48,092 bases of DNA from Xinfangfangia pollutisoli (lineage in GTDB: Bacteria > Pseudomonadota > Alphaproteobacteria > Rhodobacterales > Rhodobacteraceae): NCBI RefSeq assembly GCF_020179405.1, contig NZ_JAICBZ010000024.1:1-48092 (forward strand), read 5' to 3'. Positions 7,173-16,195 of this stretch are shown piece after piece (the first letter of the stretch is position 1; the number at the start of each line of letters is the position of its first letter). The position numbers were made by a program, and so were the translations under genes. The notes under the pieces were generated by a model. That model saw only the letters and a program-made list of their open reading frames with translations, was not told the DNA's origin and ran no database searches.

Positions 7173-8122
7173 CCACGCTTTCCCGCCGCCACGATTTCGT
7201 GCTGATCTTCGACGTGACGAATGGCAATCCGAATGGCGATCCCGACGCCGGCAATCTGCCGCGGCTTGACCCCGAGACCAATCACGGCCTGGTCTCTGAT
7301 GTCAGCCTGAAACGCAAGATCCGCAACTATGTGGAACTTGCCCGCACCGGCCAGGATGGGTTCCACATCTACGTGGAAGAGGGTGCGATCCTGAACGATA
7401 AGCATCGTCAGGCCTATGTCGCGCTGCGCCCTGACGACCCGAAGGCGCAGAAAGAGCCGAAGCTGAACCCGAAAGATGATGCCGAAGCGATCCGCCTGCG
7501 CGACTTCATGTGCCGGAACTTCTTCGACGTGCGCACCTTCGGGGCGGTGATGTCCACCGGCATCAATTGCGGCCAGGTCAAGGGCCCGGTCCAGATGACC
7601 TTCGCCAGTTCAGTCGAGCCGATCCTGCCGGTCGAGATCACCGTGACCCGGATGGCCGCGACGAACGAGGCCGAAAAGAAGAAAACGGCCGAGGGCGCCG
7701 ATGGCGACCAGCGCAGCGACAATCGTACCATGGGCCGCAAACATATCGTTCCCTATGGCCTTTACGTCGCGCATGGCTTCATCTCGGCCAAATTCGCCGA
7801 ACGGACGGGCTTTTCCGACGCCGATCTCGATCTTCTGTTCGAGGCGCTGGTCTCGATGTTCGAACATGACCGCTCGGCCGCGCGCGGCGAGATGACCACC
7901 CGCAAGCTGGTCGTCTTCCGCCACGAGAACGCCTTGGGCAATGCCCCGGCGCATGTGCTGTTCGACCGGGTGAAGATCGGCCGCAACGTGGATGGCGCGT
8001 TTCGAGATCTTGACGACAAGGGGCTTGGCAACCTGGCGCCGGCCCGCAAGTTCTCGGATTACATGGTGAAGATCGACCAGGAGGATCTGCCGTCGGGCGT
8101 CGAGATCCTGGACCTGGCCTAG
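7169..8122 (+). CDS. cas7c: Cas7c (Csd2), backbone subunit of type I-C Cascade
   Basis: Cas7c polymerises along the crRNA spacer and forms the body of the complex. The 317-residue protein carries the hallmark FDVTNGNPNGDPDAG near residue 14, then SDVSLKRKIRNYV, FFDVRTFGAVMSTG and GQVKGPVQMTFASSVEPI, all conserved in Csd2. Later motifs include GRKHIVPYGLYVAHGFIS. The ATG at 7169 overlaps the cas8c stop (ATGA), implying translational coupling. Length is normal for the family, about 290-320 residues. Cas4 follows after two bases. Confidence 0.95.
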   Translation: MTTLSRRHDFVLIFDVTNGNPNGDPDAGNLPRLDPETNHGLVSDVSLKRKIRNYVELARTGQDGFHIYVEEGAILNDKHRQAYVALRPDDPKAQKEPKLNPKDDAEAIRLRDFMCRNFFDVRTFGAVMSTGINCGQVKGPVQMTFASSVEPILPVEITVTRMAATNEAEKKKTAEGADGDQRSDNRTMGRKHIVPYGLYVAHGFISAKFAERTGFSDADLDLLFEALVSMFEHDRSAARGEMTTRKLVVFRHENALGNAPAHVLFDRVKIGRNVDGAFRDLDDKGLGNLAPARKFSDYMVKIDQEDLPSGVEILDLA

Positions 8123-8124
8123 AC

Positions 8125-8772
8125 ATGCCGGCCGAAGAGGACCCCATACCCCTCTCGGCCTTGCAACATGCGGTCTACTGCCTGCGCCAGGCCGCGCTGA
8201 TCCATATCGAAAGGCTTTGGGCCGAGAACCGCTTCACCGCAGAAGGCGATGTCCTGCATGCGGTCGCCGACAAGGGCGGCAGTCGGAAGATGCGGGGGCT
8301 GCGGCGGGTTCTGGCGCTGCCGCTTGCCTGCCGGCGGCTGAACCTTTCTGGCACGGCGGATCTGGTGGAGTTCCTGCCGGGCCCGGCGGGCGAGACGGCT
8401 TTTCCCGTCGAATACAAGCGCGGCAAGCCGAAGCTGCATCGCGCCGATGAGGTGCAGTTGTGCGCGCAGGGCCTGTGTCTGGAAGAGATGACCGGTCAGC
8501 CCGTTCCCGAAGGCGCGCTGTACTATGCTGAAACCCGCCGCCGCGTGACCGTGCCCTTCGACGCCGATTTGCGCCGGTTGACCGAAGCCACCGTGGCCGA
8601 TCTGGCCGCCCTCTTTGCCAGCCGCATGACGCCGCCGCCGACACCGCATAAAAGCCGCTGCCGCGCCTGTTCGCTGATTGACCTATGCCGGCCCGAAACT
8701 TTCGCCCGGCCGGTCAGGCAATGGCGCGACCGAATGGTCGAAAAGGCGCTGGCGCCCGGGGCCTCGGAATGA
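8125..8772 (+). CDS. cas4: Cas4 RecB-like Fe-S exonuclease
   Basis: Cas4 trims prespacers and selects those with a correct PAM during adaptation, working with Cas1-Cas2. This 215-residue protein shows the Fe-S cluster cysteines Cys19 (VYCLRQ) and Cys179, Cys182 and Cys188 (SRCRACSLIDLCRPE). The RecB-nuclease residues are His45, Asp79 (GTADLVEF), Glu96 and Lys98 (VEYKRGK) and Gln111. All key residues are present, so the enzyme looks active. It starts two bases after the cas7c stop and its own stop overlaps the cas1 ATG. Confidence 0.93.
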   Translation: MPAEEDPIPLSALQHAVYCLRQAALIHIERLWAENRFTAEGDVLHAVADKGGSRKMRGLRRVLALPLACRRLNLSGTADLVEFLPGPAGETAFPVEYKRGKPKLHRADEVQLCAQGLCLEEMTGQPVPEGALYYAETRRRVTVPFDADLRRLTEATVADLAALFASRMTPPPTPHKSRCRACSLIDLCRPETFARPVRQWRDRMVEKALAPGASE

Positions 8773-9803
8773 AGAAGCTTCTCAATACCGTCTATGTGAC
8801 CAGCGAAGGTGCCGCCCTGAAAAAGGACGGCGAAAACCTGGTGGCCGAGGTCGAAGGCGCCGAGAAGGCGCGGGTGCCGCTGCACATGTTGGCCTCGATT
8901 GTGGTTTTCGGGCCGATCCTGGTCTCGCCGGCGCTGATCGGTGTTTGTGCCGAACGCGGGATCACGCTGGCGCTTCTGGATCGTGCCGGCCGGTTCCAGG
9001 CCCGGATCGAAGGGCCGGTCAGCGGCAATGTCCTTTTGCGCCGCGCGCAGTACCGCCTGGCCGACCGGGCCGAGGATGTGGTGCGCTCGATCGTCATGGG
9101 AAAGATCGCCAATCAGCGCGCGGTGATCCGTCGCGCCTTGCGCGACTATGGTGACGAGATGCCGTCCGAGACGCGCGACGCCCTTGCTGCCGCGACTGAA
9201 CGCATGGCGATGATTCTGCGACGGGTGCAGCTGAAGGATGAGACAGTCGATCTCATGCGCGGCTCGGAAGGCGAGGCGGCGACGCTGTATTTTGGTGTGT
9301 TCGGCCATCTTATCCGTTCTCCAGATGCCGAGTTGCGCTGGACCGGCCGCTCGCGCCGTCCACCGCTGGACGGGATGAACGCGCTTCTATCCTTTCTTTA
9401 CACGCTGCTGACCCATGACTGCCGTTCCGCCTGCGAAGCGATCGGGGTGGATCCTGCCGTCGGCTTCCTGCATCGCGACCGGCCCGGCCGGCCAAGCCTG
9501 GCTCTTGATCTGATGGAGGAATTGCGCGCGCCGCTGGCCGACCGGCTGGCGCTGTCGCTGGTCAACCGCCGCCAGCTGCGGGCTGGCGACTTTCGGCGGA
9601 TGGAGGGCGGCGCGGTTCTGATGACCGATGACGCGCGCCGACTGGTGCTGACCGCCTGGCAAGAGCGCAAAAGGGAAGAGCGTCTGCATCCTTTCCTGCA
9701 GGAAAAGGCGCCCTTCGGTCTGGTGCCCTATCTTCAGGCGCAGATGCTGGCCCGCCATTTGCGCGGCGATATCGACGCCTATCCGCCCTGGTTCTGGAGC
9801 TGA
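8769..9803 (+). CDS. cas1: Cas1 integrase
   Basis: Cas1 with Cas2 inserts new spacers at the leader end of the array. The ATG at 8769 overlaps the cas4 stop (ATGA) and gives the family opening [20 protein letters not shown], so this start is preferred over longer readings. The 344-residue protein has the N-terminal beta domain and the helical catalytic domain with Glu167 (RGSEGEAA), His235 ([18 protein letters not shown]) and Asp247/Glu250 as metal ligands. Size and motifs are those of an active type I-C Cas1. The stop is one base before cas2. Confidence 0.95.
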   Translation: MKKLLNTVYVTSEGAALKKDGENLVAEVEGAEKARVPLHMLASIVVFGPILVSPALIGVCAERGITLALLDRAGRFQARIEGPVSGNVLLRRAQYRLADRAEDVVRSIVMGKIANQRAVIRRALRDYGDEMPSETRDALAAATERMAMILRRVQLKDETVDLMRGSEGEAATLYFGVFGHLIRSPDAELRWTGRSRRPPLDGMNALLSFLYTLLTHDCRSACEAIGVDPAVGFLHRDRPGRPSLALDLMEELRAPLADRLALSLVNRRQLRAGDFRRMEGGAVLMTDDARRLVLTAWQERKREERLHPFLQEKAPFGLVPYLQAQMLARHLRGDIDAYPPWFWS

Positions 9804-9804
9804 G

Positions 9805-10095
9805 ATGCTGGTGCTTGTCACCTATGATGTGAACACGTTGGAGGACGGCGGTAAGAAGCGCTTGCGGCGCCTGGCCCGCGCCTGCGAAGATTTCGGCCAG
9901 CGGGTTCAGTTTTCGGTATTTGAAATCGAGATCGACCCCGCGCAATGGGCGAAACTGAAGGCCAGGATCGAGGGGATTATTCGTTCGGACGTCGACAGCC
10001 TTCGCTATTATTATCTTGGCAGCAATTGGTCTCGGAAAGTCGAGCATGTCGGGGCGAAACCGTCGACCGATCTGAACGGGCCTCTCATCGTCTGA
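9805..10095 (+). CDS. cas2: Cas2 adaptation protein
   Basis: Cas2 dimers bridge the Cas1 dimers in the spacer-integration complex. The 96-residue protein opens [20 protein letters not shown], with the usual Asp8 of the ferredoxin-like fold, and continues with [16 protein letters not shown] and [11 protein letters not shown], as in I-C Cas2 proteins. It is the last cas gene, separated from cas1 by one base and from the first repeat by 190 bases of leader. Confidence 0.95.
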   Translation: MLVLVTYDVNTLEDGGKKRLRRLARACEDFGQRVQFSVFEIEIDPAQWAKLKARIEGIIRSDVDSLRYYYLGSNWSRKVEHVGAKPSTDLNGPLIV

Positions 10096-10285
10096 TTCCG
10101 GGTCGATGTTGCGAAGGTCAAGCATGTTCGCTAGTTTCGCCAGGTTCGCAGAGCGGCAGATCTTTGAAAACGTGAGATAAAAAACCGCGGCAACTCCGTA
10201 TGACTGCAAATTGCGTCGCAGGGGGGGGCAGTTCGCATTTTTGTGCTGTTTCTCTCCGTTTCGAGAAGCGTTTAGCATAGATGTG
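10096..10285 (+). promoter_or_regulatory. CRISPR leader
   Basis: The 190 bases between cas2 and the first repeat are less GC-rich than the flanks, with A and T runs such as GAGATAAAAAACC (about 10175-10187) and CATTTTTGTGCTG (about 10236-10248), and an eight-G run at 10221-10228. Position next to cas2, together with repeat decay at the far end of the array, marks this as the leader where new spacers enter and where array transcription should begin. No confident -35/-10 pair was identified. Confidence 0.75.
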
Positions 10286-13261
10286 GTCGCCCCTTCGCGG
10301 GGGCGTGGATCGAAACCGCCTTCTATATTGCGAGGTGGTTGCTCTCCCCGTGTCGCCCCTTCGCGGGGGCGTGGATCGAAACTTGATGAACACCGCCATT
10401 CAGAGGCCCGGGGAGCGTCGCCCCTTCGCGGGGGCGTGGATCGAAACGCGCATCATCGCGGTCGCGCATATCTGTGCCGCGGTCGCCCCTTCGCGGGGGC
10501 GTGGATCGAAACGCGTCCTCCCATTTCCGCCGCCGGTCCTCCCTGTCGTCGCCCCTTCGCGGGGGCGTGGATCGAAACAGCCGGACACCGTGCATATTCT
10601 CGGCTTCGGGGTGTCGCCCCTTCGCGGGGGCGTGGATCGAAACGCGATGCTTTTCTGCCATTCGTTCTGTCGGCACGAGAGTCGCCCCTTCGCGGGGGCG
10701 TGGATCGAAACAAGACCTTCGGCGCAACTGAGGCGCTGATCAATCAGGTCGCCCCTTCGCGGGGGCGTGGATCGAAACACTGTTCCAACGGCAACGCGGG
10801 CAGCGAGTGTTTGTCGCCCCTTCGCGGGGGCGTGGATCGAAACACCATGCGCTTGGCGCCGATCGCGCCGGACGGGGTGTCGCCCCTTCGCGGGGGCGTG
10901 GATCGAAACGGCCGGCCGGTCAGCTTTTCCCAGCGGCGCACCATGGTCGCCCCTTCGCGGGGGCGTGGATCGAAACTTCTACGAGCGGCAAGACGGCGGG
11001 CTGGGGTTTGTCGCCCCTTCGCGGGGGCGTGGATCGAAACTCTGTTCGGGTGGAAGCGAGAGAACGGGAAGCGGCGGTCGCCCCTTCGCGGGGGCGTGGA
11101 TCGAAACAGGCCGATCTGGGTTGCCGCAATGGCCCCATCCGGTCGCCCCTTCGCGGGGGCGTGGATCGAAACTTTACGACCACATCTAACCACCGGGGCT
11201 GCCGATGTCGCCCCTTCGCGGGGGCGTGGATCGAAACATCGACAGCATCACCGTTGCCGGTCGCCTGTGCGTCGCCCCTTCGCGGGGGCGTGGATCGAAA
11301 CCCAAATCCAGATCAGAAGTGGAAGCCGGGTCAAGTCGCCCCTTCGCGGGGGCGTGGATCGAAACCTTTCAATCTGCATTGCAAACTCCCGCGTTTCCTG
11401 TCGCCCCTTCGCGGGGGCGTGGATCGAAACGCCGCAGATCCGACGCTCTTTGGTACCGTCGCTCAGGTCGCCCCTTCGCGGGGGCGTGGATCGAAACGAC
11501 ATTGGCCGAGCCGCGCACCGGGCTGTGCTGGGTCGCCCCTTCGCGGGGGCGTGGATCGAAACCAGTTCTGGTTGGCGTCGCAAACCTGCGATGCCGGTCG
11601 CCCCTTCGCGGGGGCGTGGATCGAAACCCGACACCAATGCCGCCATCCGTGGGGGCAACCAGTCGCCCCTTCGCGGGGGCGTGGATCGAAACGCCGATGA
11701 TAAAGGGCTCAAAGCAGGTATTCGGTGGGTCGCCCCTTCGCGGGGGCGTGGATCGAAACGGCCGAAGGTCCCCTTCGGTGTGCGAGACCAGAGTCGCCCC
11801 TTCGCGGGGGCGTGGATCGAAACTCATGAAAAACTTCATTCAGCGCGGCGAGGTTGGTCGCCCCTTCGCGGGGGCGTGGATCGAAACACCGGCACCGAAA
11901 CCGCCGCGGCCAAGACCCGCGCGTCGCCCCTTCGCGGGGGCGTGGATCGAAACAACCCGGTGGGGACATTGTAGAAGGTGTTGCCGGTCGCCCCTTCGCG
12001 GGGGCGTGGATCGAAACACGGCGTGGTGGCAAGGGCCTGGCAAGGATCGGCGCGTCGCCCCTTCGCGGGGGCGTGGATCGAAACCATGCCTTTAGCCTCG
12101 GGCCGTCCGGGCCGCAGTCGTCGCCCCTTCGCGGGGGCGTGGATCGAAACCCCGGAATGGCATGACCGTCGAAGCCGAACGAAAGGTCGCCCCTTCGCGG
12201 GGGCGTGGATCGAAACAGCTGGAACGGCCGGACCGGATGATGACGCAGCCGGTCGCCCCTTCGCGGGGGCGTGGATCGAAACAGCAAGGATACCGGCCCG
12301 GTCATACGCGGCTGCAGGTCGCCCCTTCGCGGGGGCGTGGATCGAAACATGGTCATGCCTGCCGCACCGCCGGCGGCTGCACGTCGCCCCTTCGCGGGGG
12401 CGTGGATCGAAACGCCTTCAGAGGCGCGGGCGCGCCAAAGGAACCGACGTCGCCCCTTCGCGGGGGCGTGGATCGAAACCTGCCAGTCCAGCCGCGGGTC
12501 GCGCACCTTCGGCGGTCGCCCCTTCGCGGGGGCGTGGATCGAAACTCGCTGCCCGGCCCCTCAGGGACGCCGCGCGCCGTCGCCCCTTCGCGGGGGCGTG
12601 GATCGAAACGTCGCCGAACCGGACGAAGGAATACATCCCCGGCAGTCGCCCCTTCGCGGGGGCGTGGATCGAAACTTGCCGAGGTGATAGGCCAGATCGT
12701 GCGCCGCGTCGCCCCTTCGCGGGGGCGTGGATCGAAACAATTCGCGCGCCGGCATGGACTTGGCAGGGTCCGTCGCCCCTTCGCGGGGGCGTGGATCGAA
12801 ACACCTCCGCGGCCTGGACGATCAGGCCGACCGCGTGTCGCCCCTTCGCGGGGGCGTGGATCGAAACGACATGTCTCTCTGTCTGGACGATCTGCCGCGC
12901 CGTCGCCCCTTCGCGGGGGCGTGGATCGAAACACCTCCAGAGCCGAGGCGTCGAGCTGTTCCAGCGTCGCCCCTTCGCGGGGGCGTGGATCGAAACACCG
13001 TCACCAGCTGGCTCAAGGAGGCCGCATGAATGGTCGCCCCTTCGCGGGGGCGTGGATCGAAACACCCAGCAGGACGGGTCGTTTTCCCAATAGTCGCCCG
13101 GTCGCCCCTTCGCGGGGGCGTGGATCGAAACCCCGGTGGCGCCCTCGATCGCCACCGGGGTCGCTGGTCGCCCCTTCGCGGGGCGTGGATCGAAACAGGC
13201 GCGAGGGGATCACCTTCTGGCTCCACTTCGGTCGCCCCTTCACGGGGGCGTGGATTCAAAG
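10286..13261 (+). CRISPR. Type I-C CRISPR array, 46 repeats and 45 spacers
   Basis: The repeat is 31 bases: GTCGCCCC, loop TTCGC, GGGGGCG, then TGGATCGAAAC. CGCCCC and GGGGCG form the hairpin cut by Cas5c, leaving a handle ending ATCGAAAC. I located 46 copies by position, at steps of 63-68 bases, so spacers are 32-37 bases. Copies 1-44 look identical by eye. Copy 45 (13167-13196) lacks one G of the G run. Copy 46 (13231-13261) has CACGG instead of CGCGG and ends GATTCAAAG, so it is the degenerate terminal repeat. All spacers differ from each other as far as I can see by eye, and no spacer clearly matches elsewhere in this window, though that check was not exhaustive. Long apparent open frames across the array are repeat artefacts. 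Confidence 0.98.
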
Positions 13262-13271
13262 CCTCACCCGT

Positions 13272-13289
13272 TTACAGTCGCGACTGTAA
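13272..13289. other. 18-bp perfect palindrome just past the array
   Basis: TTACAGTCG is followed directly by its reverse complement CGACTGTAA, with no central spacer. It lies ten bases after the terminal repeat. A second inverted repeat, CCTTGA / TCAAGG with a four-base loop, follows at 13292-13307. No T run follows, so this does not look like an intrinsic terminator for the array. A protein-binding site or a recombination site is possible; nothing in the sequence decides. Confidence 0.6.
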
Positions 13290-13409
13290 CCCCTTGATTT
13301 CTCAAGGCTCGGTTCTGGGCTGATATACCGACCATGCCTCTGGAATCGCACGCAAATTCCTGCTCTTCCGCGATCGCCACCCCCCTTGGGTCAGGCACTG
13401 CGCCGCCGG

Positions 13410-13832
13410 TCAGTGCCCGTGATCGGCATGCAGGCACAGGTCGTGATTGCCCAGAACGTCGATCACCCGGCAGTCCGAAATCGTGCCATGGGCGCATTGC
13501 GCCACCATCCGCTGCAGCTCGGTCTGCAGGGCCTGCAAGCGCTGGATGCGTTCCTTCACCGCGATCAGCTGCCGCCGCGCGATCTCGTCGGCCGAGGCGC
13601 AGGGCATGTCGGGCTGGTCCGCCAGGCGCAGCAATTCGCGGATCGCGTCCAGCGGGAAGCCCAGGTCGCGGGCATGGCGCACGAAGCAAAGCCGCTCCAG
13701 CGTCTTCTGGCCGTAAAGCCGCTGGTTGCCACTGCTGCGGTCGGCTTCGGGCAGAAGGCCGATCTGTTCGTAATAGCGGATGGTCGGCACCTTCACCCCG
13801 GCGGCCTGGCTTAGCTTTCCGATCGTCAGCAT
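13410..13832 (-). CDS. MerR-family metal-responsive regulator (CadR/PbrR/ZntR type)
   Basis: This 140-residue protein starts MLTIGKLSQAAGVKVPTIRYYEQIGLLP, here cited in part as the MerR winged-helix opening at residues 1-28. It has the dimerisation helix around 80-112 and metal-binding cysteines Cys78, Cys113 and Cys121, as in CadR/PbrR-type sensors of Zn, Cd or Pb. A His-rich tail with Cys133 (CLHADHGH) resembles that of CadR. It would bind the operator at 13848-13864 and twist the long-spacer promoter when metal is bound. It is transcribed divergently from the metal ATPase, the standard arrangement. Confidence 0.9.
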   Translation of the reverse strand: MLTIGKLSQAAGVKVPTIRYYEQIGLLPEADRSSGNQRLYGQKTLERLCFVRHARDLGFPLDAIRELLRLADQPDMPCASADEIARRQLIAVKERIQRLQALQTELQRMVAQCAHGTISDCRVIDVLGNHDLCLHADHGH

Positions 13833-13842
13833 GAGAAACCTC

Positions 13843-13873
13843 TTGAAGCTCTAGTTGCTAGAGCATGTATCCC
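13843..13873 (+). promoter_or_regulatory. MerR-type promoter and operator of the metal ATPase gene
   Basis: A -35 box TTGAAG at 13843-13848 is followed after 19 bases by TATCCC at 13868-13873, the over-long spacing typical of MerR-activated promoters. Within the spacer lies the dyad GCTCTAG-TTG-CTAGAGC (13848-13864). The arrangement closely parallels the E. coli zntA promoter, which also has a dyad followed by GTGTATCC. This site shows that the ATPase start must be downstream of it, at 13927. Confidence 0.82.
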
Positions 13874-13926
13874 TGCGAATCGATGCAGACAAGTCGACCG
13901 GACCCAAGTCCGGGCAGGAGGCCGCG

Positions 13927-16194
13927 ATGCGCGAAGCGACGAAATATCAATGGACGGTCAGCGGCATGGATTGCGCCGCCTGCACCGTGAAGGTGACGAA
14001 GGCGGTCGAGCGGCTGCCGGGTGTCAGCGAGGTGAAGGTCGCGCTGATGAGCGAGCGTCTGTCGCTGGCGCTTGCCCCGGGGGCGACGGCGCCGGGCCAG
14101 GTGGAAGAGACGGTGCGCAAGCTGGGCTATCAGATCGCGCCGCTGTCCGACGGGGCGGGGGCGCGCAGCGGCGCGCGCGCGCATGTCCATGGTCCGGGCT
14201 GCGCCGGTCATGGCGCGACGGCGGATCATGACCATGATCACGATCATGACCACGGCCACGATCACGGCGCGGCGCCTGCGGCTGCGGGCCATCTGCATGA
14301 CGATCCGGCCGATCGCGGCAAGCCCTGGTATCGCAGCGGCAAGGGGCGGCTGGTGCTGGGCACCGGGCTGCTTCTGGCGCTGGCCTGGGGGTTCGAGCTG
14401 TTCGTCTCGGCCGAATATGGCGGCTGGGCCTTCGCGCTGGCCTGTGTCATCGGCCTTGCGCCGGTGGCGCAGCGGGCTTTCGCGGCGCTGCGTCTGGGCC
14501 AGCCCTTCACCATCGAAAGCCTGATGACCATCGCCGCGCTGGGTGCCCTGGTGATCGGCGCGGCCGAAGAGGCGGCTTTGGTCGTGTTCCTGTTCGCGGT
14601 GGGCGAGGTGCTGGAAGGCGTGGCGGCCGGCAAGGCGCGCGACAGTATCCGTGCCCTGGGCGATCTGGTGCCGAAGACCGCGCTTCTGGAACAGGACGGA
14701 CGCATAAGCGAGGTTCCGGCCGACAGTCTGCTGATCGGCCAGACCGTACTGGTGCGCCCGGGCGACCGGATCCCCGCCGATGGCGAGATCGTCGAGGGCA
14801 CAAGCGGCATCGACGAAAGCCCGGTCACCGGCGAAAGCGTGCCCGTCACCCGCGGCCCGGGGGCGGCGGTCTATGCCGGCGCGATCAACACCGAGGCTGC
14901 CTTGCGGATCCGCGTCAGCCGCGAACCCGCCGACAATACCATCGCGCGGATCATCCGCCTGGTCGAAGAGGCCGAAGAGGCGCGGGCGCCGACCGAGCGT
15001 TTCATCGACCGGTTCAGCCGCTGGTACATGCCCGCCATCGTCGCGGTCTCGGCGCTGGTCGTCCTGCTGCCGCCGCTGGCGCTGGGGCTGGACTGGCAGG
15101 TCTGGATCTATCGCGGCCTGGCGCTTCTGCTGATCGGTTGCCCCTGCGCGCTGGTGATCTCGGTTCCGGCCTCGATCGCCTCGGCCCTGTCTTCGGGGGC
15201 GCGGCGCGGGCTTTTGATGAAGGGTGGTGCTGTGATCGAGGCGGCGGCGGCGGTGCGGCGCATCGCCTTTGACAAGACCGGCACGCTGACCCATGGCAAG
15301 CCCGTCGTCACCGATCTGCGCCCCGCGCCCGATGTGGCGGAAGGCGATCTGCTGGCGGTGGCGGCGGCGGTCGAGGCCGGGTCCAGCCATCCGCTGGCCC
15401 AGGCGATCCTGCGCCGCGCGGACCAACAGGCGCTGGCGCCCCTGCCGGCGCGCGAGGCGCGGGCGATCCCCGGCAAGGGGGTTCAGGCGCTTGTGGAAGG
15501 CGCCCAGGCCTGGGTCGCCTCGCCCCGCCATGCGGCCGAGGCGGGCGGGCTGGCGCCGGCGCAGCAGGACGTGGCGCGCGCGCTGGAGGCCGAGGGCAAG
15601 ACGGTGGTCGCGGTCTTCCGCGAAGGCCAGCCGCTGGGCCTGATCGCGCTGCGCGACGAGCCGCGCGCCGATGCGGCCGAGGCGATGCGGCAATTGCGGG
15701 CGATGGGGATCGCTCCGGTCATCCTGACCGGCGACAATCCCCGCACCGCCGAGGCGATTGCCGGGCAGCTGGGCATGGCCTTCCGCGCCGAGATGCTGCC
15801 CGAAGACAAGCTGGGCGTGATCCGCGAGATGGCGGCCGAGGGCGGGGTGATGATGATCGGCGACGGCATCAACGACGCCCCGGCGCTGAAACAGGCGGGC
15901 GTGGGCGTCGCCATGGGCTCGGGCACCGATGTGGCGCTGGAAACCGCCGATGCGGCGATCCTGCGCGACCGGGTGCAGGATGTGCCGGCGCTGATCCGGC
16001 TGGCGCGGGCGACGATGGGCAATATCCGCCAGAATGTCGCCGTGGCGCTGGGGCTGAAGGCGGTGTTTCTGGTCACCTCGGTTCTGGGGCTGACGGGTCT
16101 GTGGATCGCGATCCTGGCCGATACCGGCGCAACGGTGCTGGTCACGCTGAACGCGCTGCGCCTGTTGCGCTTCGATCCGACGCGGGAGGGCTAG
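13927..16194 (+). CDS. zntA: Heavy-metal P1B-type ATPase, ZntA-like (Zn/Cd/Pb export)
   Basis: The 755-residue protein exports divalent metal across the inner membrane using ATP. It has an N-terminal heavy-metal domain with GMDCAAC (Cys16, Cys19), a striking His/Asp repeat at about residues 86-124 (HDHDHDHDHGHDHG), the transmembrane metal site Cys405-Pro-Cys407, the phosphorylated Asp449 in DKTGTLTHGKP, the SSHPLA motif and GDGINDAPAL. The last helices carry ADTGATVLVT with Asp732, the residue that marks Zn/Cd/Pb rather than Cu pumps. The ATG at 13927 is preceded by AGGAGG at 13916-13921; a longer reading would cover the promoter. It is controlled by the divergent MerR protein. Confidence 0.93.
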   Translation: MREATKYQWTVSGMDCAACTVKVTKAVERLPGVSEVKVALMSERLSLALAPGATAPGQVEETVRKLGYQIAPLSDGAGARSGARAHVHGPGCAGHGATADHDHDHDHDHGHDHGAAPAAAGHLHDDPADRGKPWYRSGKGRLVLGTGLLLALAWGFELFVSAEYGGWAFALACVIGLAPVAQRAFAALRLGQPFTIESLMTIAALGALVIGAAEEAALVVFLFAVGEVLEGVAAGKARDSIRALGDLVPKTALLEQDGRISEVPADSLLIGQTVLVRPGDRIPADGEIVEGTSGIDESPVTGESVPVTRGPGAAVYAGAINTEAALRIRVSREPADNTIARIIRLVEEAEEARAPTERFIDRFSRWYMPAIVAVSALVVLLPPLALGLDWQVWIYRGLALLLIGCPCALVISVPASIASALSSGARRGLLMKGGAVIEAAAAVRRIAFDKTGTLTHGKPVVTDLRPAPDVAEGDLLAVAAAVEAGSSHPLAQAILRRADQQALAPLPAREARAIPGKGVQALVEGAQAWVASPRHAAEAGGLAPAQQDVARALEAEGKTVVAVFREGQPLGLIALRDEPRADAAEAMRQLRAMGIAPVILTGDNPRTAEAIAGQLGMAFRAEMLPEDKLGVIREMAAEGGVMMIGDGINDAPALKQAGVGVAMGSGTDVALETADAAILRDRVQDVPALIRLARATMGNIRQNVAVALGLKAVFLVTSVLGLTGLWIAILADTGATVLVTLNALRLLRFDPTREG

Positions 16195-16195
16195 G

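Noticed and set aside
13271-13320. A tRNA gene or integrase attachment site after the array
   Set aside because: The inverted repeats do not fit a cloverleaf, no T-arm consensus is present, and no integrase gene is in the window.
10211-13323. Several open frames of 100-590 codons on both strands across the array
   Set aside because: They are made of the translated 31-base repeat (for example [10 protein letters not shown] and [10 protein letters not shown] units) and simply lack stops in the repeat; no start context or protein family supports them.
13855-13926. An extended N terminus for ZntA from a TTG at 13855
   Set aside because: It would place the start inside the -35/-10 region and operator; the ATG at 13927 has AGGAGG at the right distance.
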